Origin: Acetohalobium arabaticum DSM 5501
GTDB taxonomy: Bacteria; Bacillota; Halanaerobiia; Halobacteroidales; Acetohalobiaceae
Assembly (NCBI RefSeq): GCF_000144695.1
Contig: NC_014378.1
Span: 780,781 to 844,780 of the forward strand
Direction: 5' to 3'
DNA: 64,000 nt
The number at the start of each line of letters is the position of its first letter. The first letter of the stretch is position 1. Positions 50,751 to 58,812 of the stretch are shown here, piece by piece. The translations under genes and the position numbers were made by a program. The notes below the pieces were generated by a model, which searched no databases, was not told the DNA's origin, and saw only the letters and a list, made by a program, of their open reading frames with translations.

Positions 50751-51263
50751 ATGTCTTTTAAAACTAATACCAAAGAAAGAGAGGAAAATTTCTGGCAGGC
50801 AAGAAATTTAGTTAAAATGGCTCTCTTTACCGCTTTAAGCGGTATTGGAGCCTGGCTTACCTTTCCTAGTCCCATTGGAACGGTAGCTTTGGATTCAGCG
50901 CCGGGATACTTTTTAGGACTTATGGCTGGAGGATGGCAGGGGGCTATTGTGTTATGTTTAGGCCATCTGCTTTCAGCTGTTAAGATGGGCTTTCCGTTAG
51001 GACCGATTCATCTTTTGGTTGGAATCTTAATGGGCGGCTGTGGATTGGCAGTTAGCTATTTATATCAAAGAGTTAATGTGGTAATTACTATAATTGTAGG
51101 TAGTCTATTAAATGGAGTAGTAGTGAATGCATGCTTAATTCCGCTGTTAGGAATAGGCTTTTTTGCAGGAATGACTCCTATTCTATTATTGGCTTCAGTA
51201 GTCAATATTATATTGGCAGTTCTACTCTATCGATTATTGAAGGGGAAAATTGATCGAATATAG
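50751..51263 (+). CDS. cblT: ECF transporter substrate-binding (S) component, CblT-like
   Basis: 170 residues with about five membrane segments (from about 25 to 165). The N-terminus LVKMALFTALSGIGAWLTFP followed by APGYFLGLMAGGWQGAIV is typical of ECF S components. CblT proteins, found with alpha-ribazole kinase genes, are thought to import alpha-ribazole or its base. No energising EcfAAT genes are here; these are usually shared. The name rests on gene context more than on sequence. Confidence 0.7.
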   Translation: MSFKTNTKEREENFWQARNLVKMALFTALSGIGAWLTFPSPIGTVALDSAPGYFLGLMAGGWQGAIVLCLGHLLSAVKMGFPLGPIHLLVGILMGGCGLAVSYLYQRVNVVITIIVGSLLNGVVVNACLIPLLGIGFFAGMTPILLLASVVNIILAVLLYRLLKGKIDRI

Positions 51264-51274
51264 GAGGAGATGAT

Positions 51275-52009
51275 ATGGAACGTGATGTTTCAGTTATAGA
51301 CTTAACAGTTGATGAGAAATTGGTTATAGCCTGTGATTCTATAGGCCGAATCGGTCCTAAAGAAGAAGATATAGTTGAAACTAGCGGTAGAATAGTAGGA
51401 AAACTGAGTGCTAGAGTAGCCTTGATGGAGGCTTTAGCTGTCAGGGCTACTCCTATCTCTGTGGTTAATACTCTCAGTGTCGAGTATGAGCCGACAGGAA
51501 AAGAGATTATTGCTGGCATTGAGGAAGAGATAGCAGTCCTTGATATGGTTGAAGGAGATATTATAACAGGGAGTACTGAAGAGAATATCCCGACACTTCA
51601 GACAGGGATAGGAATTACTGTTGTTGGTAGAGCAGCTAAAGAAGAATTGCGAGTGGCTGATTCTCAATCCGGGGACCTGATGGTAGCATTAGGGCTGCCT
51701 AAAGTAGGAGATGAGGTATTGGAGTCTATAGAGGAGATAGTTAATTTAGCAGATCTGGAGCAGATATTAGAACTGGATTATATTCATGATATTTTACCGG
51801 TAGGTTCAAAGGGGATTAAATATGAGGCAGAGCTGTTAGCAGAGCTAAATGGATTGGGTTTAGAACTTGAAGAGACTGTAATTGATCTGAAAAAGTCGGC
51901 TGGTCCGGCTACAGCCTTATTGCTAACGCTGCCTGAAGAATACTGGGCTGAGCTAAAGAATTTATTTAGTAAACCGCTTAATCTATTGGGGCGGCTTCAT
52001 TCACCATAA
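51275..52009 (+). CDS. PurM/ThiL-fold protein, candidate alpha-ribazole kinase (CblS-like)
   Basis: 244 residues. The N-terminal half has PurM-superfamily features: LVIACDSIGRIGPKEEDIVE (Asp-containing nucleotide/metal loop), then RVALMEALAVRATPISVVNTL and a repeat of GDIITGSTEENIPTLQTGIG. The C-terminal half has RVADSQSGDLMVALGLPKVG. It is shorter than ThiL or PurM. Alpha-ribazole kinase CblS of Listeria belongs, as I recall, to this fold and pairs with CblT; here the gene follows the CblT-like gene by 12 bases. Another phosphotransfer role is possible. AGGAGG precedes ATG. Confidence 0.6.
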   Translation: MERDVSVIDLTVDEKLVIACDSIGRIGPKEEDIVETSGRIVGKLSARVALMEALAVRATPISVVNTLSVEYEPTGKEIIAGIEEEIAVLDMVEGDIITGSTEENIPTLQTGIGITVVGRAAKEELRVADSQSGDLMVALGLPKVGDEVLESIEEIVNLADLEQILELDYIHDILPVGSKGIKYEAELLAELNGLGLELEETVIDLKKSAGPATALLLTLPEEYWAELKNLFSKPLNLLGRLHSP

Positions 52010-52039
52010 TTTAGCTTAGAATAAGGATGTGACAAGTAG

Positions 52040-52972
52040 ATGAGGGAATTATTTAATTTTAGTGTCTATACTCTAGAGTGGTTTGAGAATGACTGGCAGC
52101 AGGTAGTTGATTTCTGTCAAGAGCAGGGATTTGCTGGAATAGAGCTGTTATCTGCTGGGTTAGATAGAAACCAGGCTAAGGATGAGATACCTAATGATTT
52201 AATAAAGGGGATGCATCTTTCTTATTATTTAAATTGGCTGCCGTTAACAAGTACTGAATATAATAAGCTGGACTTAGATAAAGTTATTGCTGATTATAGA
52301 GAGGAATTGGAATTAGCCTCTGAATTGGATGTGGATTATGTTGTATTTCATGCCAGTAGTGTAAAGTCTGAAGATGTATTTAGAGAGGATTTTACTTATT
52401 CTGATTCGACTATTCTATCTGAGATAGTAGAAGTAGTCAATAAAGTAATGGCTGGCATGGATGTGGAGTTTAAGTTATTATTTGAGAATCTCTGGTGGAG
52501 TGGATTAACTTTTTTGGATAAGAAAGAAGCTTTGGAATTTATTCATCAGGTAGATTACGAAAATGTAGGCTTTTTAGTCGATACTGGACATCTGATGAAT
52601 ACTAATCCTAAACTGAGTACAGAAGCTGAAGGTTTAGATTATCTGGAAAGGATATTAATAGAGTTTCAGGATACGGCTGATTTATTTTATGGAGTTCATC
52701 TACATAAGTCACTTTCAGGATCTTATCGTCAACAGAACCAGGATAGGCTGTATGATGAGTTTAAAAGCAGCCAGGATTATGAAGAAAAGGTTAAGGTAGT
52801 TAGAGAGTTTATTTCTAATGTTGATCAGCATCTTCCTTTTAGAGATGAGTCTCCTATAGAAGTGTTAGATTTAATTAAGCCTGATTATGTTACTCATGAA
52901 TTCACCTGTTATGAGAAAGAGGAGTTTATTCAATTTTTACAGATTCAGAGGGATTTATTAAATCATAATTGA
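52040..52972 (+). CDS. TIM-barrel (AP endonuclease 2/sugar isomerase-like) protein, candidate cobamide-remodelling CbiR
   Basis: 310 residues. AP_endonuc_2 barrel strands are recognisable: GFAGIELLSAG, DVDYVVFHASS, FKLLFENLWW, NVGFLVDTGHLMNTN and DLFYGVHLHKS. Metal ligands fit in FHAS, FEN, DTGH and HLHK. CbiR of Akkermansia, from this superfamily, removes the lower ligand from cobamides so that they can be rebuilt. The place behind bzaAB-cobT under a cobalamin riboswitch makes CbiR the best guess. The TGA stop lies inside the end of repeat copy C, so the last codons may have been set by that insertion. Confidence 0.62.
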   Translation: MRELFNFSVYTLEWFENDWQQVVDFCQEQGFAGIELLSAGLDRNQAKDEIPNDLIKGMHLSYYLNWLPLTSTEYNKLDLDKVIADYREELELASELDVDYVVFHASSVKSEDVFREDFTYSDSTILSEIVEVVNKVMAGMDVEFKLLFENLWWSGLTFLDKKEALEFIHQVDYENVGFLVDTGHLMNTNPKLSTEAEGLDYLERILIEFQDTADLFYGVHLHKSLSGSYRQQNQDRLYDEFKSSQDYEEKVKVVREFISNVDQHLPFRDESPIEVLDLIKPDYVTHEFTCYEKEEFIQFLQIQRDLLNHN

Positions 52973-53474
52973 TATAATTTGTCAATTCCTATTTGCAGCC
53001 AATATAGTTTCATTCATGATATTGCAGGAATAGTCAATATGTATCCGCCGCTTGCCGTTCGCTCAACATCCTGTTTCGCTCACTCTCAAAAAACAGTTTT
53101 CCGCCATCCATGGCTCCAAACTGTTTTTAAGAGTCGCTCTGGACACATATTGACTATTGATAATAGAATAGATTGCTATGGTTATCACCAATAGGAGTTG
53201 CTGTAAGCATATATTGACTATTTGCAATATTACATTGCAATTACAGCATAGAAATTTCATTAATCTGGTTTTAAACGCCCCCTCGGATAATTTTGCATAA
53301 TTAGTTGATATATTTCAAAAAGCAACTTAAAGCAGCCCCATAAGAGAAAATAATTAATATATAAAGTAGGCTCTTTAAATCGTATCTCTAAGATTAGTTT
53401 ATTGCTGATTGACTAGGGCTGATTTTGGCAGCGTTTGAAATATATCAACTCTAAACTGCAACAATATATCAATA
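52967..53474. repeat. Palindromic repeat element, copy C (MITE-like, non-coding)
   Basis: Left end ATTGATATAATTTGTCA overlaps the stop codon of the TIM-barrel gene; right end (53453-53474) is the complement of the left end of copy B. It contains the GCTTGCCGTTCGCTC module (53050-53165) shared with copy B and about 120 bases matching copy A in reverse. A perfect 16-bp pair GTTGATATATTTCAAA (53304-53319) / complement (53434-53449) matches the pair in copy A with two paired changes. The rest of the gap to 53611 is AT-rich without features. Confidence 0.82.
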
Positions 53475-53611
53475 AAGCTGTAAGTTAACTAGACAAATAT
53501 TAATCTATATGCTTAGCTTAAATTTTTTTAATTTAAAAGCAGGATTTTTGGTTTGGGAAAAGAATAATTATAAATGCAGCAAGTTAATGGAAACTAATTA
53601 AAATATAATAT

Positions 53612-53790
53612 CGTAGTGGTTAGGTGCTCTTAGCTACGGTTAAGAGTGAATAGGGAATCAGGTGTAAATCCTGAACGGGTCCGCCGCTGTAATCGGTATG
53701 TTAGACTCAGAATACCACTTGCATATGTTGAGTATTCAGGGAAGGTAGAGGCTAACAGTAAGCCGAAAGTCAGAAGACCTGCCTAATCAT
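53612..53790 (+). promoter_or_regulatory. Cobalamin riboswitch 2, separated from any target gene by IS607
   Basis: Core AATAGGGAATCAGGTGTAAA at 53650, CGGGTCCGCCGCTGTAATC at about 53676 and B12-box GTCAGAAGACCTGCCTAAT at 53769. P1 pairs TGGTTAGG (53617) with CCTAATCA. The core reads CCGCCGCTGT where CCGCCACTGT is usual. It resembles riboswitch 3 over most of its length. The genes directly downstream belong to an insertion sequence. Confidence 0.9.
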
Positions 53791-53842
53791 TACCTACTGA
53801 AGCTTCGGTAACAGGTAAGGTAGGTGATTAGCTAGGCTAATT

Positions 53843-53876
53843 ACCTTAATCTTGCTTTAAGATTAAGGTTTTTTGT
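53843..53876 (+). terminator. Terminator of riboswitch 2
   Basis: 11-bp stem ACCTTAATCTT / AAGATTAAGGT, loop GCTTT, then TTTTTT. Confidence 0.88.
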
Positions 53877-53996
53877 TTTATTCTAGGGATGTTGGTTTCT
53901 TAACACCAGTTTCACACTGGAATTCCGGTAAAAAGGAAGAATTTAAACAATGATTAATCAAAATAGGGCTGAATAACAGTTTATCTAAATTTTATT

Positions 53997-54036
53997 AATA
54001 TTACTTATTATTATTCGATAATAAGTAATATTTTTG
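53997..54036. terminator. Hairpin shielding the IS607 transposase gene
   Basis: Perfect 14-bp stem AATATTACTTATTA / TAATAAGTAATATT with an 8-base loop, followed by TTTTT. A -10 box TATAAT lies just after it at 54039. It may stop transcripts from outside, a common transposon safeguard. Confidence 0.6.
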
Positions 54037-54064
54037 TTATAATATGGATAAACGAGGTGGTTAA

Positions 54065-54670
54065 ATGAAGTTATCTGTTAAAGAGGCAGCTGACTTTTTA
54101 GGTGTTGCAAAATCTACTTTAAGGCGCTGGGATAACGAAGGTAAGCTAGTTGCTGATCGAACTGAAGGCGGACATAGGAGATATCCTAAAGATAAATTAA
54201 TTGCTTTTCAAAAGAAAGATAATAACCAAAGCAAGTTAACTATTGGATACTGTAGAGTATCTAGTCATGGCCAAAAGGATGACCTTAAACGACAAGTAGA
54301 AAATGTATCTAATTATTGTATTGCTAATGGTTATCAGTTTAAAATCATAAGAGATATTGGCAGCGGGCTTAATTATAAAAAGAAAGGTTTAAAAGAGCTT
54401 ATTGAATTAATTGAGAGCAGGAAGATTGAAAGGATTGTAGTTAATTACAAAGATAGACTTATTAGATTTGGTTATGAAATGTTTGAGCAAATTTGTGAGT
54501 TAAATAATGTTGAAATAGAAATTATTAATCACACTGAAAATAAAACTTACCAAGAAGAGTTAGTTGATGATGTATTATCAATCATTACAGTCTTTTCAGC
54601 TAAATTATATGGTAGTCGAAGTAGTAAAGCTAAAAAAATTAAAGAGACTAATAAAGAGCTATTTGATTAG
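54065..54670 (+). CDS. tnpA: IS607-family serine recombinase transposase
   Basis: 201 residues. N-terminal MerR-like DNA-binding helix (VKEAADFLGVAKSTLRRWDN, GGHRRYPK), then a small serine-recombinase catalytic domain starting IGYCRVSSHGQKDDLKRQ with the nucleophilic serine at about 66, GSGLNYKKKGLKELI and VVNYKDRLIRFGYE. The N-terminal binding domain ahead of the catalytic domain is the IS607 arrangement. Intact. GAGGTGG precedes ATG; tnpB follows by 29 bases. Confidence 0.92.
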   Translation: MKLSVKEAADFLGVAKSTLRRWDNEGKLVADRTEGGHRRYPKDKLIAFQKKDNNQSKLTIGYCRVSSHGQKDDLKRQVENVSNYCIANGYQFKIIRDIGSGLNYKKKGLKELIELIESRKIERIVVNYKDRLIRFGYEMFEQICELNNVEIEIINHTENKTYQEELVDDVLSIITVFSAKLYGSRSSKAKKIKETNKELFD

Positions 54671-54699
54671 TCATATGAGCAAAATAAGGAGGTGGTCTA

Positions 54700-56208
54700 A
54701 TGCTTAGAACTAGCAAAATTAGGATTACTGACCAAGAATTTAAAGAGTTTGCTATCGAAAAAGTATATCTGACCAGACATTTCGAAAATATGCTACTGAT
54801 TTTACTAGAACAAGACTACAAACAAGAGATCGGTGATAGAAAGTTAATTTCCAATCCTTATGTAATGAGAGCAGTAATTAGGGATACCAAAGGAGGTCAA
54901 TATGCTGATAAGGTTTCTTATATTAAAGATAAATATCAAGACCATGGCTTAATGCAGGATTTAATTAAAGTAGGTAAACAGCTTAAAAAAGATAATCTAG
55001 TCATGACTATGCGTAAAGTTAGAAAGGATTTTAAGTCTTTTTACACTAAAGTTAAGAATGGTGATAACTCAGCTAATCCACCCAAACCTAAGAAATTATC
55101 TAAAATGAATAGTTACACTTTATTAATTGATAACGATAAAGGAATGTCACTAGCTTATCTTAAGAAAGGACAGAATAAGCTAGGAATTACTCTTGATCAT
55201 GATGAAGGCAGAAAATATCTCTATATTGACCATCAAGCTGTTAGAGATATAGTTGGTGATTTAGATAATATCCAAAGTGTTAATTTACAATACTCCAATG
55301 GTGAATTATATTTGTTGATTACTTACCATCAAGAAGTTGAGACTAACAATGATAGACCGCATAAACTTGCTGGATTAGATATTGGAGTCGATAATCTAGC
55401 AGCTATCTATATAGAAGATGAAGCTAGTCCTAGTTTGATAGTAGCTGGTAAAAAGTATAAAACTTACAATAGTAAATTTAACCGTCAGATAGCTCAAATA
55501 TCTAATAGTATTGATACCTGCAAGTTAGAATCCAGAAAGAACTATCTTCGCAAATATAAAAGTTATTTATTTGAAAAACGAAATAGATTCTTCTATGACC
55601 AATTTCATAAAGTTAGTAAGCGGCTTTTAGAATATTTAGACCAACATGATGTAACCGAACTTGTTATTTCAGATAATCTTAATCATTTAAAGAATAATGG
55701 CAACTGCAAATTACAAAAGAAAACTAAACAGAACTTTATTCAAATTCCATTTGGCAAACTATTAGACTACTTAAAATATAAAGCTAAAGAGTATGGAATT
55801 AAAGTTACTGTTGTAAATGAAGCCTATACTTCAAAATCAAACTCTTTTACTAATGAGGTGCATAAAGTTAAGTCATTGCAGCAAAAGATTGATAGTTTAA
55901 AAGCTCAACAGAAACAAATTGAGTCTGATATTAAATACCAACAATACCAATGCTTAATTGATGCTTACCAAGATTTATTAGATAAATACAACTATCAAGG
56001 TAAGCGAGTTAAGCGAGGATTATACCTTGATTATATTAATGATTTAGCTATGCATAGCGACATTAATGGAGCTAGAAATATTGCTAAGTTAAGCTCTAAT
56101 TATCAAAAGAAGGATTGTAACAATCTTAAAAAGTTATGTAATCCCATTAAAGTAGAAAATGACTATCAATTTTGTCAATTGTTAAAACAAGATAAACAAG
56201 CAGCTTAA
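54700..56208 (+). CDS. tnpB: TnpB RNA-guided nuclease of IS607 (intact, variant RuvC site)
   Basis: 502 residues, long for TnpB (often about 400). RuvC-like parts: GLDIGVDNLAAIY with Asp227, LVISDNLNHL at about 321 where the canonical enzyme has a Glu (IEDLN), NEAYTSKSNSF with Glu374, and HSDINGARNIAK with Asp454. This fits the TnpB group in which the catalytic Glu is relocated. There is no CxxC zinc finger; instead a coiled-coil-like, Gln/Lys-rich insert covers about 388-432. TnpB proteins use an RNA from the element's right end to cut DNA and help retain the element. AAGGAGGTGG precedes ATG. Confidence 0.88.
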   Translation: MLRTSKIRITDQEFKEFAIEKVYLTRHFENMLLILLEQDYKQEIGDRKLISNPYVMRAVIRDTKGGQYADKVSYIKDKYQDHGLMQDLIKVGKQLKKDNLVMTMRKVRKDFKSFYTKVKNGDNSANPPKPKKLSKMNSYTLLIDNDKGMSLAYLKKGQNKLGITLDHDEGRKYLYIDHQAVRDIVGDLDNIQSVNLQYSNGELYLLITYHQEVETNNDRPHKLAGLDIGVDNLAAIYIEDEASPSLIVAGKKYKTYNSKFNRQIAQISNSIDTCKLESRKNYLRKYKSYLFEKRNRFFYDQFHKVSKRLLEYLDQHDVTELVISDNLNHLKNNGNCKLQKKTKQNFIQIPFGKLLDYLKYKAKEYGIKVTVVNEAYTSKSNSFTNEVHKVKSLQQKIDSLKAQQKQIESDIKYQQYQCLIDAYQDLLDKYNYQGKRVKRGLYLDYINDLAMHSDINGARNIAKLSSNYQKKDCNNLKKLCNPIKVENDYQFCQLLKQDKQAA

Positions 56209-56347
56209 AAGCACTCCCGAGTCTATGTTATATGGATAGGGATAGTGGGTAAGGACATCGGAATTTTGATGTCAACGCTGTGGTCTGATTAAATAGGTGA
56301 GTTTATGAGTAAGTTTAATCAAAATTAATCAGATATAAACCAGCGGA
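56209..56347 (+). ncRNA. Candidate omega RNA region at the IS607 right end
   Basis: Two hairpins follow tnpB: GACATC / GATGTC (56254-56273) and TCTGATTA / TAATCAGA (56284-56291 with 56326-56333). TnpB guide RNAs come from this position, and the guide would be the flanking DNA after about 56347. Extent is inferred from the family; the RNA may begin inside tnpB. Confidence 0.45.
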
Positions 56348-56456
56348 AATGAAAAAAATAGCAAAAATATGCAGGAATTTTTCTAGCAGCAGAGAATATA
56401 TCATATATAGATGCTTAAAGTTAAGTTAATCATTGGAGCATAAAAATAAATATATA

Positions 56457-56630
56457 ATGGTTAGATGCCTTTAGCTACGGCTAAAGGAGAATAGGGAATC
56501 AGGTGTGAATCCTGAACGGGCCCGCCACTGTAACTAGCTAACTAGGCTCAATATACCACTTGGATATTTTATATTCAGGGAAGGTAGAACTTAGTATTAA
56601 GGCTAGAAGTCAGGAGACCTGTCTAACCAT
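56457..56630 (+). promoter_or_regulatory. Cobalamin riboswitch 3 (controls cbiMN-btu-tonB)
   Basis: Core AATAGGGAATCAGGTGTGAA at 56490, CGGGCCCGCCACTGTAAC and B12-box GTCAGGAGACCTGTCTAAC at 56609. P1 pairs ATGGTTAGAT with GTCTAACCAT. It lies about 180 bases before cbiM and is followed by its own terminator. Confidence 0.93.
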
Positions 56631-56684
56631 TTACCTACTATTTCTTCGATGGTAAAAAGAGTGGGTGATTAGTATTGACTAATT

Positions 56685-56722
56685 ATTCTCAATCTCTTCT
56701 ATCGAGGTTGAGAATTTTTATT
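56685..56722 (+). terminator. Terminator of riboswitch 3
   Basis: 12-bp stem ATTCTCAATCTC / GAGGTTGAGAAT (one G-U), then TTTTATTTT. Confidence 0.85.
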
Positions 56723-56811
56723 TTAAGGGGGGGATATTAGTTAGCATTTAATATTTATTTAAGATAGGGACTGGATTAAGACGCGTTATTTATAGAAAGG
56801 AGAAGGATAAA

Positions 56812-57567
56812 ATGAATAAAAAGAAGAATACTATTTTAATTGGGCTTTATTTTTTAGTAGGAATAATGTTATTTCCAGATAGGATTTATGCGATGCATAT
56901 TGCTGAGGGATTTTTACCAGTTAAATGGGCTGGTATCTGGTGGATTGCAATGCTGCCTTTCTTAGCATTAGGTATTAAAAAAGTAAAAAGTATAACTCAG
57001 AAAGAAGGTCCAGGAATTAAAATGTTACTAGCTTTAGCTGGAGCTTTTGTGTTTGTTCTTTCCTCACTTAAGTTACCTTCTTTGACTGGAAGCTGTTCTC
57101 ATCCTACCGGAGTAGGTTTGGGCGCTATTCTCTTTGGTCCTTGGCCGATGGTTGTTTTAGGCTGTATTGTCCTAATTTTTCAGGCGGTTTTACTGGCTCA
57201 TGGTGGCTTAACTACTTTAGGGGCAAATGTCTTTTCTATGGCTATTGTAGGTCCCTTTGTAGCCTATGGAGCTTACAGATTGCTAAAAAAACTAAATGCT
57301 CCCAATTGGTTGTCGGTATTTACGGGATCAGCTTTAGGTAACCTATTGACTTATATAACAACAGCTACTCAATTAGCTTGGGCCTTTCCAGGAAAAACTG
57401 GATTCATAGCTTCATTAATTAAGTTTATGGGTGTGTTTGCTACTACCCAGGTACCGCTAGCCGTGACAGAGGGTTTAGTTACAGTTTTAATCTTTAACTT
57501 GTTGTTAGAGTATAGTGAAGGAGAGTTAAAGGAGCTATCAGTTATCTCAAAGGGGGAAACAGTATGA
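56812..57567 (+). CDS. cbiM: Cobalt ECF transporter S component CbiM
   Basis: 251 residues. An N-terminal signal-like segment (about 1-27) is followed by [17 protein letters not shown], the CbiM N-terminus; after cleavage the Met-His start would bind cobalt. About seven membrane segments, with SGS-type loop [20 protein letters not shown] (His). It takes up cobalt for corrin synthesis with CbiN, CbiQ and CbiO; the last two are not in this window. AAGGAGAAGG precedes the ATG. Confidence 0.93.
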   Translation: MNKKKNTILIGLYFLVGIMLFPDRIYAMHIAEGFLPVKWAGIWWIAMLPFLALGIKKVKSITQKEGPGIKMLLALAGAFVFVLSSLKLPSLTGSCSHPTGVGLGAILFGPWPMVVLGCIVLIFQAVLLAHGGLTTLGANVFSMAIVGPFVAYGAYRLLKKLNAPNWLSVFTGSALGNLLTYITTATQLAWAFPGKTGFIASLIKFMGVFATTQVPLAVTEGLVTVLIFNLLLEYSEGELKELSVISKGETV

Positions 57568-57857
57568 GCTTAACCAGTAAGAATTTAATTATTTTATGTT
57601 TGATATTAATCGTGACTATTACTCCATTAATTATTAAGCAAAATGCTGGCTTTGGTGGAGCTGATGGAGAAGCTGAAGGTATAATAAAAAAGATGAATTC
57701 TGATTATGAACCTTGGTTTTCTGTTATCTGGTCACCTCCTAGTGGAGAAATTGAGAGTCTATTATTTGCACTACAGGCTGCCTTAGGAGCAGGATTTTTA
57801 GGCTACTATATAGGAAGCAAGCGGGCTGAAGCTAAGTATAAAGATGAATCAGAGTAG
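57564..57857 (+). CDS. cbiN: Cobalt transport protein CbiN
   Basis: 97 residues with two membrane segments (about 7-25, 68-85) and the external loop [21 protein letters not shown] typical of CbiN. It overlaps cbiM by four bases (ATGA). It is the auxiliary component of the cobalt importer; in other bacteria CbiM plus CbiN alone gives basal uptake. Confidence 0.92.
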   Translation: MSLTSKNLIILCLILIVTITPLIIKQNAGFGGADGEAEGIIKKMNSDYEPWFSVIWSPPSGEIESLLFALQAALGAGFLGYYIGSKRAEAKYKDESE

Positions 57858-57867
57858 GAGGAAAGCA

Positions 57868-58797
57868 ATGAAATTGAGACAGATACTTATTGGACTTTTG
57901 CTGGCAGCAGTCTTTTTAGCTGGCTGTACAGCAGGGGTAAAGACAACTTATGCTGAGGATTATTTTGCTAAAGTTACTGATGATTTAGGAAGGGAAGTTA
58001 TTATAAAAGAAAAGCCGCAGCGAATAATTTCTCTAGCGCCGAGCCATACTGAAACTTTATTTGCTCTTGAAGCTGGTAATAGAGTTGTAGGTGTAACTGA
58101 GTATGCCGATTATCCCAAGGTAGTTAATGAAATTGATAAAGTCGGTACGATCAAAGAACCGAATGTGGAGAAGATAATCCAGCTGCAGCCGGATTTAGTC
58201 TTAGCAGCGGGAATTACTCCTAAAGAAGTGATAACTAGATTAAATGAGTTAGGTATTGATGTTGTGGGGTTAAATCCTACGGATGTAAGTGAAATTATAG
58301 ATTCTATCTCGTTAATCGATAAGGCAACTGGTCAGGTGGAAGAAGCAGAGATAATTACAACTGAGATGAGAAATAGAGTAGAAGAGATTACTGAAACTGT
58401 AGCAAAGAATGTGGATGAAGCCCAGCGTCCTAAAGTTTTTTATGAGATCTGGAAAAAACCGCTGTATACTGCTGGTCCGGAGACTTTTATCGATGATCTA
58501 ATCCATTTAGCTGGCGGGATCAATATTGCTCATCAGGCAGAGGGAATGTGGCCGCAGTACAGCTTTGAGGTTCTATTAGCTGAGAATCCTGAGGTCTATC
58601 TTGCTTCCTCACACAGCTGGAAGCATCAGGTGAGTAAAGAATCAATTCTACAGCGCGAGAAGTTTCAAGAGATTAAGGCTATACAGAACGAACGAGTATA
58701 TATTATAGATCAGGATATTGTTAATCGGGCTTCACCACGGATTATTACTGCCTTAGAGAAAGTAGCTAAAGCAGTTCATCCTGAATTATTTAATTAA
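57868..58797 (+). CDS. btuF: Corrinoid ABC transporter substrate-binding lipoprotein BtuF
   Basis: 310 residues. Lipoprotein signal with lipobox LAGC (Cys20), so anchored in the membrane. The BtuF/TroA-like fold shows RIISLAPSHTETLFALEAGNRVVGVTEYADYP (in part), LVLAAGITPKEVI and TFIDDLIHLAGGINI. AGGAGG before ATG 57868 rules out the earlier in-frame ATG inside cbiN. Context (riboswitch, cbiMN, receptor) makes corrinoids the likely ligand over siderophores. Confidence 0.88.
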   Translation: MKLRQILIGLLLAAVFLAGCTAGVKTTYAEDYFAKVTDDLGREVIIKEKPQRIISLAPSHTETLFALEAGNRVVGVTEYADYPKVVNEIDKVGTIKEPNVEKIIQLQPDLVLAAGITPKEVITRLNELGIDVVGLNPTDVSEIIDSISLIDKATGQVEEAEIITTEMRNRVEEITETVAKNVDEAQRPKVFYEIWKKPLYTAGPETFIDDLIHLAGGINIAHQAEGMWPQYSFEVLLAENPEVYLASSHSWKHQVSKESILQREKFQEIKAIQNERVYIIDQDIVNRASPRIITALEKVAKAVHPELFN

Positions 58798-58812
58798 AAG
58801 AGTTGATATTAA

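Larger units (their letters stand above)
53890..56347 (+). mobile_element. IS607-family insertion sequence (serine transposase + TnpB)
   Basis: Two genes in the usual IS607 order. Ends are not sharp, as IS607 has no terminal inverted repeats or target duplication. The left part holds a small hairpin CCAGT-TTCAC-ACTGG (about 53909) and the right part ends near CCAGCGG at 56341-56347. TAATCAAAAT occurs near both ends. The element lies between two cobalamin riboswitches. Boundaries are estimates. Confidence 0.75.

Noticed and set aside
54065-56208. Prophage or larger genomic island around the recombinase
   Set aside because: Only the two IS607 genes are present; flanking genes are ordinary corrinoid genes and no phage genes were seen.
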